DNA from: Chloroflexota bacterium
GTDB taxonomy: Bacteria > Chloroflexota > Dehalococcoidia > RBG-13-53-26
Assembly: GCA_030616195.1 (NCBI GenBank)
Contig: JAUWXW010000011.1
Span: 1-15,262, forward strand
DNA length: 15,262 bases
Direction of reading: 5' to 3'
Shown here in pieces: positions 1 to 6,362 of the stretch (positions within the stretch are counted from its first letter, which is position 1; each line of letters begins with the position of its first letter). A program made the position numbers and the translations under genes. The notes beneath the pieces are model-generated. The model did no database searches. It was not told the DNA's origin and saw only the letters and a program-made list of their open reading frames with translations.

Positions 1-131
1 TCGCCACAGAACTTAAACCCAGGCGGATTTGAGGAACTGCATTGTGGGCAAATCCTTTCCAGTTTTGCTCCACATTCGCCGCAGAACTTAATGCCGTCAG
101 GATTGTCAAACTCGCATTTAGGGCATTTCAT
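1..131 (-). CDS. Double zinc ribbon protein, N-terminal fragment (runs off window)
   Basis: The reverse strand reads from an ATG at 131 and leaves the window after 43 codons. The visible protein begins MKCPKCEFDNPDG, then has FCGECGAKLE, ICPQCSSSNPPG and FKFCG. These are two CxxC...CxxC knuckle sets of the DZR (double zinc ribbon) type. In known proteins this module caps membrane proteins, FHA proteins and large cyclase/ATPase regulators, so the downstream domain cannot be guessed. A G-rich ribosome site (AGGGGG) sits about 6 bases before the start. A promoter lies at 186-214, inside a module repeated elsewhere in the window. Confidence 0.75.
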   Translation of the reverse strand, partial: MKCPKCEFDNPDGIKFCGECGAKLERICPQCSSSNPPGFKFCG

Positions 132-185
132 CACAGCCCCCTTTTCCCCCATAGAGCGGGATATCCCACATCAACTAGCGTGGAT

Positions 186-214
186 ATGCTAAACCCCCGC
201 TCGCTGGCTGTCAA
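186..214 (-). promoter_or_regulatory. Sigma70-type promoter for the double zinc ribbon gene
   Basis: On the minus strand, TTGACA (214-209), a 17-base spacer and TAGCAT (191-186) stand about 55 bases before the zinc ribbon start codon. The -35 is perfect and the -10 is weak. The ten bases CAGCTTGACA around the -35 also occur at the second promoter module (6469-6497), at the same distance from a conserved upstream block. Confidence 0.55.
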
Positions 215-320
215 GCTGCAAAGCGCAAATGTGCAGGGCTAAGCCAACCTAGATGGATTCGAACTCGCTCCTTACTAGAACAAGGTAGGAGACTTATCAA
301 AAGTTCTTTGTTTTGGAACA
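186..320 (-). repeat. 135-bp promoter module, copy 1
   Basis: Read on the minus strand from 320, the first 61 bases match the plus strand from 6363 without gaps at 52 of 61 positions. Then comes a 44-base spacer with little similarity, then a shared CAGCTTGACA -35 region and a -10. Total length and spacing are the same in both copies. It lies upstream of the double zinc ribbon gene. The conserved block contains GTTCTAGTAAGGAG and a possible short stem AGAAC/GTTCT. Confidence 0.7.
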
Positions 321-398
321 AGTATGTGACGGGACTAGAAGCCCGACGCATTCTATGGGTGTCTACACAAATTGGCTAAATGTGTTTTTTACTAAATA

Positions 399-422
399 AC
401 GTAATTATACGTATAATTACGT
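399..422. promoter_or_regulatory. 24-bp perfect palindrome, candidate operator
   Basis: A perfect AT-rich inverted repeat is centred between 410 and 411; each half reads ACGTAATTATAC from its outer end. It ends eight bases before a TTGACA hexamer at 430-435. Position and symmetry fit a dimeric regulator acting on the promoter of the Fe-S gene at 585. No regulator gene is adjacent. Confidence 0.5.
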
Positions 423-429
423 CACGCCC

Positions 430-486
430 TTGACATGACTAGGTATCGTTGGTTTACTATCACTGCCCAGAGTGATGGGATATAAT
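430..486 (+). promoter_or_regulatory. Candidate promoter(s) of the Fe-S protein gene
   Basis: TTGACA at 430-435 is followed after 17 bases by TTTACT (453-458), with TACTAT two bases further on. A perfect TATAAT stands at 481-486 but lacks a good -35 at 17-18 bases. Either could serve the gene starting at 585. Apart from this, the palindrome and the 186-320 module, the 453-base gap between 131 and 585 holds nothing recognisable. Confidence 0.4.
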
Positions 487-584
487 GATTGCCTCTTCGC
501 AAGTTGATATGGTCAATTCCGGGGAAATGACAATCAGCCTCGTGATGCCCACCTAACAGACAATATGTTGAGGAGAGGGGATAA

Positions 585-1199
585 ATGACTGTAGCCCAGC
601 AAATAGTTGATTACGCTATCTCCTTGTTTGATGTTGTTGGTATCAATCGGCTGTCCTGCGGTGATAACCTGCTGATTCTAGGGCTTGAGTCAACGCCGGA
701 ACGTAACCTTGACGAATTCGGGCTTCTGGATGGTAATTTCCGGATGTATGGCTTTGAGAAGCACGTCGAGCCCAAGCTGGAGTCACTGCTTGATTTCATC
801 CACGGTAAGGGTTTTTCTGCTGAACCAATTGGAAGATTCGGCTACCCAATTATGGGGGAGGTTAACCTAAAAGAGGAAGCGATCCGCGCCGGGTTGGGCA
901 AGCGGGGTAAAAGCACCGTAGTATTGCACCCCAAATATGGCCCCCGGCTTCGCTTTATGGCCGTCAGGTCAGATGCCCCGCTGCAGCCGCTTATGGCTTC
1001 AGCCCCGATCGAAGAGGAAAACCCGGTTTGTAGCGAGTGTTCGATATGCATTGATGCCTGCACTGTCAAAGCGCTTGAACCCTACCGCATGCCCGATACC
1101 TCACTTTGCCTCTCCAACGTTACAACTCTGAACCAAGAGGGCCGATACGTTCTCTGCGATGAATGCCTCCATCTATGTCCGGTGGCTAAAGAGAGATAA
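585..1199 (+). CDS. QueG-like double [4Fe-4S] cluster protein
   Basis: A 204-residue protein related to the iron-sulfur half of epoxyqueuosine reductase (QueG) and reductive-dehalogenase-like proteins. Residues 101-132 carry the family signature (GLGKRGKSTVVLHPKYGPRL followed by AVRSDAPL). The first cluster motif is C149xxC152xxC155xxxC159. The second is formed by C175 in SLCLS and C191xxC194xxxC198P, so all eight cysteines expected for two [4Fe-4S] clusters are present. QueG itself is much longer and has an N-terminal cobalamin-binding domain; this protein is too short to contain all of it, so tRNA queuosine modification is not implied. It is probably a soluble electron-transfer or small-molecule reductase protein. 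AGGAGAGGGG lies just before the ATG. Confidence 0.8.
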   Translation: MTVAQQIVDYAISLFDVVGINRLSCGDNLLILGLESTPERNLDEFGLLDGNFRMYGFEKHVEPKLESLLDFIHGKGFSAEPIGRFGYPIMGEVNLKEEAIRAGLGKRGKSTVVLHPKYGPRLRFMAVRSDAPLQPLMASAPIEEENPVCSECSICIDACTVKALEPYRMPDTSLCLSNVTTLNQEGRYVLCDECLHLCPVAKER

Positions 1200-1251
1200 A
1201 GCTATGACGAGATAGTCAGGCTAATAGTATTTTCTGTTTGGAGGAGGAATA

Positions 1252-1497
1252 ATGCTTGAAGCAATTACCTTGCCGTTAGGTGCGGAATACCACTTAAGAC
1301 GTGGCAAAGACCGTATTCGTTATGCAGGCATGCCTTCTGATACTGTCTGCTCCATTGTGCAGAGAAAGGCAAGTGGATACCAAGGATATTCGTGGAATTT
1401 GTTTTATCCTGAAAAGAAACGGGATATAACTATAGATGGGGTTAGTATCTTTGTAGAAAATGTCACGCCTGAAGAGATTAGATTTCGAATACAATAG
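1252..1497 (+). CDS. Small protein of unknown function (81 aa)
   Basis: I do not recognise this protein. It has no signal peptide, membrane segment or metal motif. The composition is mixed and globular, with a likely beta-rich C-terminal half (residues 47-81, YSWNLFYPEKKRDITIDGVS and onward). A strong ribosome site, GGAGGAGGAATA, immediately precedes the ATG. The gene follows the Fe-S gene on the same strand after 52 bases, so the two may be cotranscribed. The plain start context and lack of a competing gene make it probably real. Confidence 0.6.
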   Translation: MLEAITLPLGAEYHLRRGKDRIRYAGMPSDTVCSIVQRKASGYQGYSWNLFYPEKKRDITIDGVSIFVENVTPEEIRFRIQ

Positions 1498-1636
1498 AGA
1501 GTTCTCTCGACGCTGAATTCATTTTCAAGTCTTAGCCTATAGTAGACCGAGGGTTCGACAGACCGCCACTGTCTTGACGGCTTAAGTGTGCCCTCTCCAA
1601 ATCCGCCTAGCTGGGCCATGTCGACTGCGGCACGGC

Positions 1637-2074
1637 CTATCTTCGGAACAGGCGCTTGACCTTGCCGAACGTGGAGGGTGACCTCAGTTTGGTCAGGAAC
1701 CTGCCCCATTCGGCTTCTGCTTTCGCCTTGCGATTAAGGTCTTTTATCCGTTGCTCCATTAGCTCCAAGACCCGTCTCTCCTCACCAGCATCCAGCCACC
1801 ACCCATGCCCATCCTTGCAGCCGTCCAATTCAAGTTTGTATGCTCGATAGTGAAACCGCTGCATTCGCGCACCACATTTGGGGCAAGCCAGTTCGCTCTC
1901 AACGGAGCTGAACATCAAACTGCCTTTGAGCTTATCCTTGTCGAGAACTGTGTCCTCTAGCTGGTCTAGCTCACCATAATCTAGCCATTTGCCCCCACAA
2001 TTGGGGCAATGGTCAACCTCGATGCCTCGATAGTTCTCGACTGCTAGCTCGGAATTACAGCATGGACATTTCAT
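1637..2074 (-). CDS. Zinc-finger protein with two zf-TFIIB-type modules
   Basis: A 145-residue protein. Residues 1-36 are a classic zf-TFIIB (PF13453-type) module, MKCPCCNSEL ... HCPNCGGKWLDYGEL. Residues 63-98 repeat the pattern in altered form, CPKCGARM ... GCKDGHGWWLDAGE. The C-terminus (about 105-145) is a charged, probably helical tail ending VKRLFRR. Members of this family are small bacterial metal-binding proteins of mostly unknown role. GGAGGAG precedes the ATG. A good promoter stands about 160 bases upstream (2231-2259) and carries the same spacer motif as the two lipoprotein promoters, suggesting shared control. Confidence 0.8.
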   Translation of the reverse strand: MKCPCCNSELAVENYRGIEVDHCPNCGGKWLDYGELDQLEDTVLDKDKLKGSLMFSSVESELACPKCGARMQRFHYRAYKLELDGCKDGHGWWLDAGEERRVLELMEQRIKDLNRKAKAEAEWGRFLTKLRSPSTFGKVKRLFRR

Positions 2075-2415
2075 GGTACTCCTCCGTCAAATATTCGTTC
2101 TGAGAAAAGCTCGTTATAGCTCCAATAGGTAAGGGTCGCATCCCATGAAAGACACCCTACAGTACTTTCCCTCTGAAGATCCGCCTGCTGGGCTTATCCC
2201 TTAAGTGCTATGCTGAATTATTGTGCGAGTAACATACACCAGAGTTTGCTGCTTGTCAACTGGAAGGCATATACCTCCTCAATAGCCTCTCAAGGTGAGG
2301 CTTGCCCTTGAATACCTCTGATAATGGGGGTAATTGGGGTTATTACATGATAACAGGTTCTTAACCCGCCTAAAATCGCACTACAGGGCGTTTCAGGGGC
2401 ATTTTCTCTCACTTT
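2075..2415. other. Intergenic region between zf-TFIIB and lipoprotein genes
   Basis: No credible gene was found in these 341 bases. They hold the zf-TFIIB promoter at 2231-2259 and a long 5' leader. A 26-base stretch near 2169-2194 (CCCTCTGAAGATCCGCCTGC) resembles 1591-1616 on the other side of the gene. I see no strong terminator hairpin followed by a T-run. Confidence 0.5.
2231..2259 (-). promoter_or_regulatory. Promoter of the zf-TFIIB gene with shared spacer motif
   Basis: Minus strand: TTGACA (2259-2254), 17 bases, TATGTT (2236-2231). The spacer contains GCAGCAAACTCT (2252-2241), which is identical in the promoter at 2835-2863 and differs at one base in the one at 4780-4808. Confidence 0.6.
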
Positions 2416-2805
2416 CTAAGGGAGTGGCTTCAGAGGCTTGTCATGTGAGCTTACCACTTCTCCAGCATCAAGGTCGACCACAAGCAGAACCTCCCAGCCA
2501 CCACGCCGTTCAATATCCTCTCCAAAATAAATTTGCACCCCGGGCAACATCTCTGGTCGTCCCCCTTCGGATACCCAAGTCAGGCACTGGACAGAATACG
2601 CTTCTCCAACCCAGCTCTCCTTAAACCTGGCCCTGTACGAGGCGAAGCTCACACTGGAAAGCGCGATTTCGAGGACTTCTGAGGCTTCCTGTACTGTGAG
2701 ACCCTCCAGCGTGTACGTTTGAGGCCTCTCTTCGCCACCACAGGCCGACGTTGACAGCAGCAGGATGGCGAGAAGCGTCAATATAATGAGTTGCTTAGCT
2801 TTCAT
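2416..2805 (-). CDS. Predicted lipoprotein (129 aa), unknown function
   Basis: Residues 1-21 form a signal peptide: MKAK, a leucine/isoleucine-rich core, then STSA before the lipidated Cys22, followed by GGEE. The lipobox is slightly atypical, with Thr rather than Leu at -3. The mature part of about 107 residues is mixed alpha/beta and unrecognised, so it is an exported lipid-anchored protein of unknown role. Its signal peptide and promoter closely resemble those of the lipoprotein at 4363-4749 although the mature domains are unrelated. It is transcribed alone from the promoter at 2835-2863. Confidence 0.7.
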   Translation of the reverse strand: MKAKQLIILTLLAILLLSTSACGGEERPQTYTLEGLTVQEASEVLEIALSSVSFASYRARFKESWVGEAYSVQCLTWVSEGGRPEMLPGVQIYFGEDIERRGGWEVLLVVDLDAGEVVSSHDKPLKPLP

Positions 2806-2834
2806 GTGTCAGCCCGTTGATAGCCTGCCCCAGC

Positions 2835-2863
2835 AGTATATGTAGAGTTTGCTGCATCGTCAA
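2835..2863 (-). promoter_or_regulatory. Promoter of the 129-aa lipoprotein with shared spacer motif
   Basis: Minus strand: TTGACG (2863-2858), exactly 17 bases, TATACT (2840-2835), 29 bases before the lipoprotein ATG. GCAGCAAACTCT fills 2855-2844 of the spacer. It is the best -35/-10 pair of the duplicated lipoprotein promoters. Confidence 0.65.
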
Positions 2864-3037
2864 CCTGAGGTGAATTGAAAACGCTAGCCCTGCGGTGGCC
2901 TAGCCGAACGAGTGCCCGTGTGGAATGTAATTACAACTTTGGAGAGGGACGTTGTGTTGGTGAGGTAGGGCACCGCCGTCTCGTATTTTGTTGACGTTGC
3001 GCCAAGAAGCGCTCAATCAATACCGTGCTCACTGCTC

Positions 3038-3541
3038 CTATAAGCCCTCCAGCATCGCCATCAGTTCATCCTTACTCATAAAGGCTCCCAGTCTTATGCT
3101 CTTGATAACCCCCTGCTCATCGACAAGGAAGGTAGTAGGGAAATATCTGATATTATAGGCGCTGGTCACTGACCTGTTCCTGTCCAAGGCTACAGTGAAG
3201 CTTAGGCCTATATCCTCGATATATTGCTTCACCGTGCCACTGCTCTCGCCTATGTCAATAGCAATGAACTTCACCTCTTGCCCCTTTTCCTCGAAAGCGG
3301 CTTGAAGGTAGGGCATCTGATGACGGCAGGCACTACACCATGTGGCCCAGAAAGTGAGTAAAACAGGCTGGCCTCTCAGTTCGTCCAGTTTCACTGTCTC
3401 TCCGTAAAGAGTGGGGAGTGTGAAATCTGGGGCCCAGGCATCCACTCTTGGCGCTACAGCGGAGGTACCTCCACACCCAGAGGAGAACCAGCTCAACATT
3501 GCAAAGACGGCCAGCATACTAAACACTACACATCGCTTCAT
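3038..3541 (-). CDS. TlpA/ResA-type thioredoxin-like lipoprotein
   Basis: A membrane-anchored thiol-disulfide oxidoreductase of the TlpA/ResA (AhpC-TSA/Redoxin) family. I prefer the ATG at 3541, preceded by GAGGAAAG, over the in-frame ATG at 3571, which adds ten residues. From this start the N-terminus is a lipoprotein signal with FSSGC (Cys23), followed by the redoxin fold: APDFTLPTLYGETV, then the active site WATWC69SAC72, and the cis-proline segment YFPTTFLVD. Family members reduce or isomerise disulfides outside the membrane, usually fed with electrons by CcdA. It follows ccdA in the same operon after a short gap, fitting a CcdA-TlpA electron relay. Confidence 0.9.
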   Translation of the reverse strand: MKRCVVFSMLAVFAMLSWFSSGCGGTSAVAPRVDAWAPDFTLPTLYGETVKLDELRGQPVLLTFWATWCSACRHQMPYLQAAFEEKGQEVKFIAIDIGESSGTVKQYIEDIGLSFTVALDRNRSVTSAYNIRYFPTTFLVDEQGVIKSIRLGAFMSKDELMAMLEGL

Positions 3542-3571
3542 CTTTCCTCGATTCGCGATAATCCCCCACAT

Positions 3572-4276
3572 TTAGAAGTCAAGATAGAGATCGACAAGGG
3601 TATTGGTAAGCATCAGTATCCCAACTGCTATGAGCAGTATCCCGCTCAGAGGGGAGATTATATTAGAGTGGCGCCTGAGCCATTTTATAACTGGAAGCGC
3701 CGTTCCTAGTGCCAGCCCGACGGCGATGAATGGGATCCCCAGTCCCAACGAATAGGCCGCAAGCAAGTAAGCCCCTTCCCACGCTGTTTGTGAAGTCGAA
3801 GCCATAGTCAGGATACCACCCAATACGGGACCTACGCAAGGCGTCCACCCTAAAGAGAAGGCACCCCCCATCACGACAGAGCGCGAGTATCCAGTCGTCT
3901 TGCCAAATGCGCCGCTGAGGCGCATCTCGTAGTTGAGCCACGGTATCCAAGTCGCGGCCAGTAGGAATAACCCAAATAGCACAAGTATAGCGCCCCCTAT
4001 TGTACGTAGCAAGTCAGTGGGGAAAACTGCTCCTATCAGTCCCACAGACGTCCCCAGAACAATGAAGACCATCGAAAACCCAGCGACAAAGCCACTGGCG
4101 TGGAGAAAAATGGGTCGGCGCTTGGCTTGCGGTGATAGCGAGGAGACACCAGCCAAATTGGCCAGATATACTGGCACCAGAGGCAGTACACAAGGGGATA
4201 GAAACGATAGCACCCCAGCTCCGAAGGCAACGGGCAAGGAATAATCAGCCACGGGTCTCTTCTTCTCCGCCACCAC
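3572..4276 (-). CDS. ccdA: Cytochrome c biogenesis protein CcdA (thiol electron transporter)
   Basis: A 234-residue polytopic membrane protein of the CcdA/DsbD-beta family. It moves electrons from cytoplasmic thioredoxin to extracytoplasmic thiol proteins. The two redox cysteines lie in the expected motifs: LSPC29VLPLVP in the first helix and GWTPC147VGP in the fourth; about six hydrophobic helices are visible. The start is a GTG at 4276 (or a later GTG for the ninth residue). It lies inside an overlapping 31-codon lipoprotein-leader frame (4245-4340), so translation is probably coupled to that leader. The next gene is tlpA-like, its presumed redox partner. Confidence 0.92.
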   Translation of the reverse strand: MVAEKKRPVADYSLPVAFGAGVLSFLSPCVLPLVPVYLANLAGVSSLSPQAKRRPIFLHASGFVAGFSMVFIVLGTSVGLIGAVFPTDLLRTIGGAILVLFGLFLLAATWIPWLNYEMRLSGAFGKTTGYSRSVVMGGAFSLGWTPCVGPVLGGILTMASTSQTAWEGAYLLAAYSLGLGIPFIAVGLALGTALPVIKWLRRHSNIISPLSGILLIAVGILMLTNTLVDLYLDF

Positions 4277-4340
4277 AGGCGAGCGTTGACACCAGCAAGG
4301 TGCTCAGGATAGAGATTACCAGGATTCCTTGGGTTTTCAT
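4245..4340 (-). CDS. 31-codon lipoprotein-leader peptide overlapping ccdA
   Basis: An ATG at 4340 with GGGGGGAGG and AGAAGG upstream opens a 31-codon frame. It reads MKTQGIL, a hydrophobic core, then VSTLAC and GGGEEETRG before TGA. It is a complete lipoprotein signal peptide of the same type as the two flanking lipoproteins but has no mature domain. The ccdA GTG lies within it in another frame. It could be a translational-coupling leader or the stump of a lipoprotein gene cut down by deletion. It starts 22 bases after the upstream lipoprotein stop. Confidence 0.5.
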   Translation of the reverse strand: MKTQGILVISILSTLLVSTLACGGGEEETRG

Positions 4341-4362
4341 CACACCTTCTGCCTCCCCCCAA

Positions 4363-4749
4363 TCATTTAGAGCACTCCGTGCTACAGCGGCATTTACATG
4401 GTATACAGTCGACCTCCTGTCCCACGCACACTTCCCCCTCTGGATTAGAATTCACCGACCAATCGCAATCCTTATCGGTACTGGGATACTCGGGGAGAAA
4501 GTCTGGGACAAGCTTCCCCCACTTAACGTCTCCCGGCTCGCCGGTTTCGGTCGGCCACTCCTCCTTCTCCTCGTAATAAGCGTAGAGGGCTGCTTGAACT
4601 GCATCCCGGTCAGCCTCACACTGTGTTGGTGTCGGGGTCGGCGTTGGCGTCGGCGTGGGTGTCACTTCTTCTCCGCCTCCCCCACAAGCGAACGTCGATA
4701 GTAGCAAGATGGCGAGAAGCGAGAGCGCAATGACTTGCTTGGCTTTCAT
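4363..4749 (-). CDS. Cysteine-rich lipoprotein with Thr-Pro linker
   Basis: A 128-residue exported lipoprotein. The signal peptide begins MKAKQVIA and ends STFA before Cys22. It is followed by GGGGEEV and a (TP)n linker of about 12 residues (about 30-42). The mature part begins QCEADRDAVQAALYAYYEEK, which resembles the pseudopilin-like start seen in type IV pilin/GspG-like globular domains. The C-terminus is cysteine dense, CIPCKCRCSTEC; there are eight cysteines beyond the lipidated one. It is the first gene of the operon that continues with the leader, ccdA and tlpA, so its disulfides may be clients of that pair (inference). Confidence 0.72.
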   Translation of the reverse strand: MKAKQVIALSLLAILLLSTFACGGGGEEVTPTPTPTPTPTPTQCEADRDAVQAALYAYYEEKEEWPTETGEPGDVKWGKLVPDFLPEYPSTDKDCDWSVNSNPEGEVCVGQEVDCIPCKCRCSTECSK

Positions 4750-4808
4750 ATGTCGGCCCCCTGATAGGTCTACCCCAGCAGTATATGTAGAGTTAGCTGC
4801 ATCCTTCC
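4677..4808 (-). repeat. Lipoprotein signal/promoter duplication, copy 2 (copy 1 at 2733-2863)
   Basis: The stretch from promoter through signal peptide matches 2733-2863: the shared ATGCAGC(A/T)AACTCTACATATACTGC block, then MKAKQ and the LLAILLLST core. Similarity stops right after the lipidated Cys-Gly-Gly, and the mature domains are unrelated. This marks a duplicated secretion and expression cassette. Confidence 0.6.
4780..4808 (-). promoter_or_regulatory. Promoter of lipoprotein-ccdA-tlpA operon (degenerate -35)
   Basis: Minus strand: TATACT (4785-4780) lies 31 bases before the ATG at 4749. The 17-base spacer carries GCAGCTAACTCT (4800-4789), matching the 2835-2863 promoter at 11 of 12 bases. 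The -35 position is GGAAGG instead of TTGACG, so activity may need an activator or be reduced. Confidence 0.5.
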
Positions 4809-5001
4809 CTGTATGAGTAGTCTAAGGTGAGCTTGGCTGGGTGTCAAGCTAAGCGAAACGCGACAGTGCCAAGCCTCAGGGTGATATTGACGCACTCCCT
4901 ATTGTCAAGTAGCATCCGCCAGACAAGCAGCTGGTGTGACCCGTTCCTGACCTGCCTCCCGGAAGTCCGTCCAGGAGATATGGTTCCTTTTTTTGATCCC
5001 A

Positions 5002-5030
5002 TTGACAGTGCCCATATTGTGGAGTAGATT
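5002..5030 (+). promoter_or_regulatory. Promoter before the fused remnant and DUF362 gene
   Basis: TTGACA (5002-5007), 17 bases, TAGATT (5025-5030). It stands just upstream of a GAGAGGGAG ribosome site and the ATG at 5057, and is the probable promoter for the DUF362 gene at 5290. The rest of 4750-5056 shows no gene apart from the promoter at 4780-4808. Confidence 0.55.
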
Positions 5031-5056
5031 TGCTCTAAGGATTTAGAGAGGGAGCA

Positions 5057-5261
5057 ATGGACAAATCAGTAATCATTATCGGGGCCGGCATCGCCGGCTT
5101 ATCCGCGGGATGCTATGGGAAAGATAATGGCCGAGTACGCTCTCAGATTCTCTGGAATTCAAGAGGTGGAACACGTTTTCTTATATGGTGTCTCTTATGC
5201 CGATGACGCAACCCTAAAAAGGTATTTGGAGTTAGCATATCGTTTGGGCAGAGAATTTTAG
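5057..5261 (+). pseudogene. Fusion scar: FAD-oxidoreductase N-terminus joined to another gene's C-terminus
   Basis: An ATG at 5057 with a good ribosome site begins MDKSVIIIGAGIAGLSAG, the GxGxxG dinucleotide-binding start of phytoene-desaturase-like FAD oxidoreductases. That frame stops after 49 codons, far short of a ~500-residue enzyme. Near 5115 another frame becomes protein-like: EYALRFSGIQEVEHVFLYG ... ADDATLKRYLELAYRLGREF, ending at 5261. This tail resembles the end of a flavodoxin/FMN-reductase-like protein (weak guess). The simplest reading is a deletion joining the start of one gene to the end of another. Confidence 0.6.
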
Positions 5262-5289
5262 TGGCAAACGCTGAGGAGGGAGAAAAACA

Positions 5290-6138
5290 ATGAAAAGCAA
5301 CCTCTTCGTTAGGGATGGCAAGGCATTAGTTAGCAGGGTCAAGTTCAATGGAGATATAAAAGGGTCTGTTGGCCGTGCGGTTGCAGCTATCGGTGGTCTT
5401 GGCAGGCTGATAAGGCCTGGCGAGATCATACTAGTGAAACCCAACTTCAACACGGCTGATCCTCTGCCGGCCTCGAGCGACCCCCAGTTTGTGAAAGCAG
5501 TCATCGAGCTCCTCTGGGAGCATGGAGCGGGTAGGGTAGTCCTGGGTGAGTCCTCCATGTTTGCTCTGTCAACAAGGGAGGTCATGGAACAGATAGGCAT
5601 GCTCAAGGTGGCAGAGGAGGCTGGGGCTGAGGTGGTTATCTTCAATGAGGGGGAGTGGGTGGAAGTGAAGGTCGGCGAAAGGTATCTAGAAAGCGTCAGC
5701 TTACCCAAAGCTGTTTTTGAGGTTCACAAAATAGTCTATGTGCCCTGTCTCAAGACCCATCGCCTCGCTGACTTCACGGTAAGCCTAAAACTGGCTGTAG
5801 GTTTTATGACAGGAGAGGAAAGGATGCAACTACATGCAGACAACTTACAGGAGAAGATTGCTGAGCTAAACACGGTTGTCCATCCCGACCTCATCATTGT
5901 CGATGGCCGGCGTTGTTTCATTTCTGGTGGCCCTGACAAGGGGGAGGTGCGTGAGCCCAACGTCATTTTGGCGTCGGGCGACCGCATAGCTGTAGATGTT
6001 GAGGGGGTGCGCATCATAAAAAGCTACCCTGGGAACAGCCTTGAGGACGATGTATGGCAATTTCGCCAGATACGCCGGGCTGTAGAGCTTGGCCTAGGGG
6101 TTAGTAGCGACCAAGAATACGAGATAATCGAGGACTGA
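5290..6138 (+). CDS. DUF362 family protein
   Basis: A 282-residue protein of the DUF362 (PF04015) family. Hallmarks are IILVKPNFN (about 46-54), the helix region FVKAVIELLWEHGAGRVVLGESS, VPCLKTHRLADFTVSLKLAVG (about 155-175), and DGRRCFISGGPDKGE near 206-220. Some family members carry a C-terminal ferredoxin domain; none is present here, so this is the single-domain form. The function is not established; it is usually found in anaerobes near iron-sulfur proteins. GAGGAGGGAG precedes the ATG by about 6 bases. It probably shares the promoter at 5002 with the remnant upstream. Confidence 0.85.
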   Translation: MKSNLFVRDGKALVSRVKFNGDIKGSVGRAVAAIGGLGRLIRPGEIILVKPNFNTADPLPASSDPQFVKAVIELLWEHGAGRVVLGESSMFALSTREVMEQIGMLKVAEEAGAEVVIFNEGEWVEVKVGERYLESVSLPKAVFEVHKIVYVPCLKTHRLADFTVSLKLAVGFMTGEERMQLHADNLQEKIAELNTVVHPDLIIVDGRRCFISGGPDKGEVREPNVILASGDRIAVDVEGVRIIKSYPGNSLEDDVWQFRQIRRAVELGLGVSSDQEYEIIED

Positions 6139-6362
6139 CCCTCTTGGAGGCGTGGACGCCGATTGCTCCAACCAGACCCGCTTCACAAACAATCCGACTG
6201 ATGATAAGCTCCCATCGTGGTCGCCCCAGGCTGCGTATTCGACCCAATGAAAGCAGAAATCCCCCTTGCTTTCAGACTGCCTCGGAGAGGGTTTTTCCTT
6301 CTCTGGGGAAACCTAGACTCCCCGGAAGAATGGGAATTCCTTCAGCCGCCCAAATCGACACA
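6139..6362. other. Intergenic region after DUF362
   Basis: No gene is supported here. An 8-bp inverted repeat (TGAAAGCA ... TGCTTTCA, 6248-6274) could form a hairpin but has no T-run, so it is not called a terminator. The following bases begin promoter module copy 2. Confidence 0.4.

Noticed and set aside
241..300. tRNA-like stretch with GGATTCGAAC (T-arm pattern) on the minus strand
   Set aside because: The T-stem does not pair (GCGAG against CCATC) and no acceptor or anticodon arm can be built; the block is better explained as part of the repeated promoter module.
1591..2194. 26-base similar stretches (CCCTCT..A.ATCCGCCT) flanking the zf-TFIIB gene
   Set aside because: Short and imperfect; no target duplication or inverted ends, so not called an element.
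4132..4701. 189-codon plus-strand open frame opposite ccdA and the lipoprotein
   Set aside because: It is antisense to two well-supported genes, has arginine/serine-rich low-quality composition and no domain.
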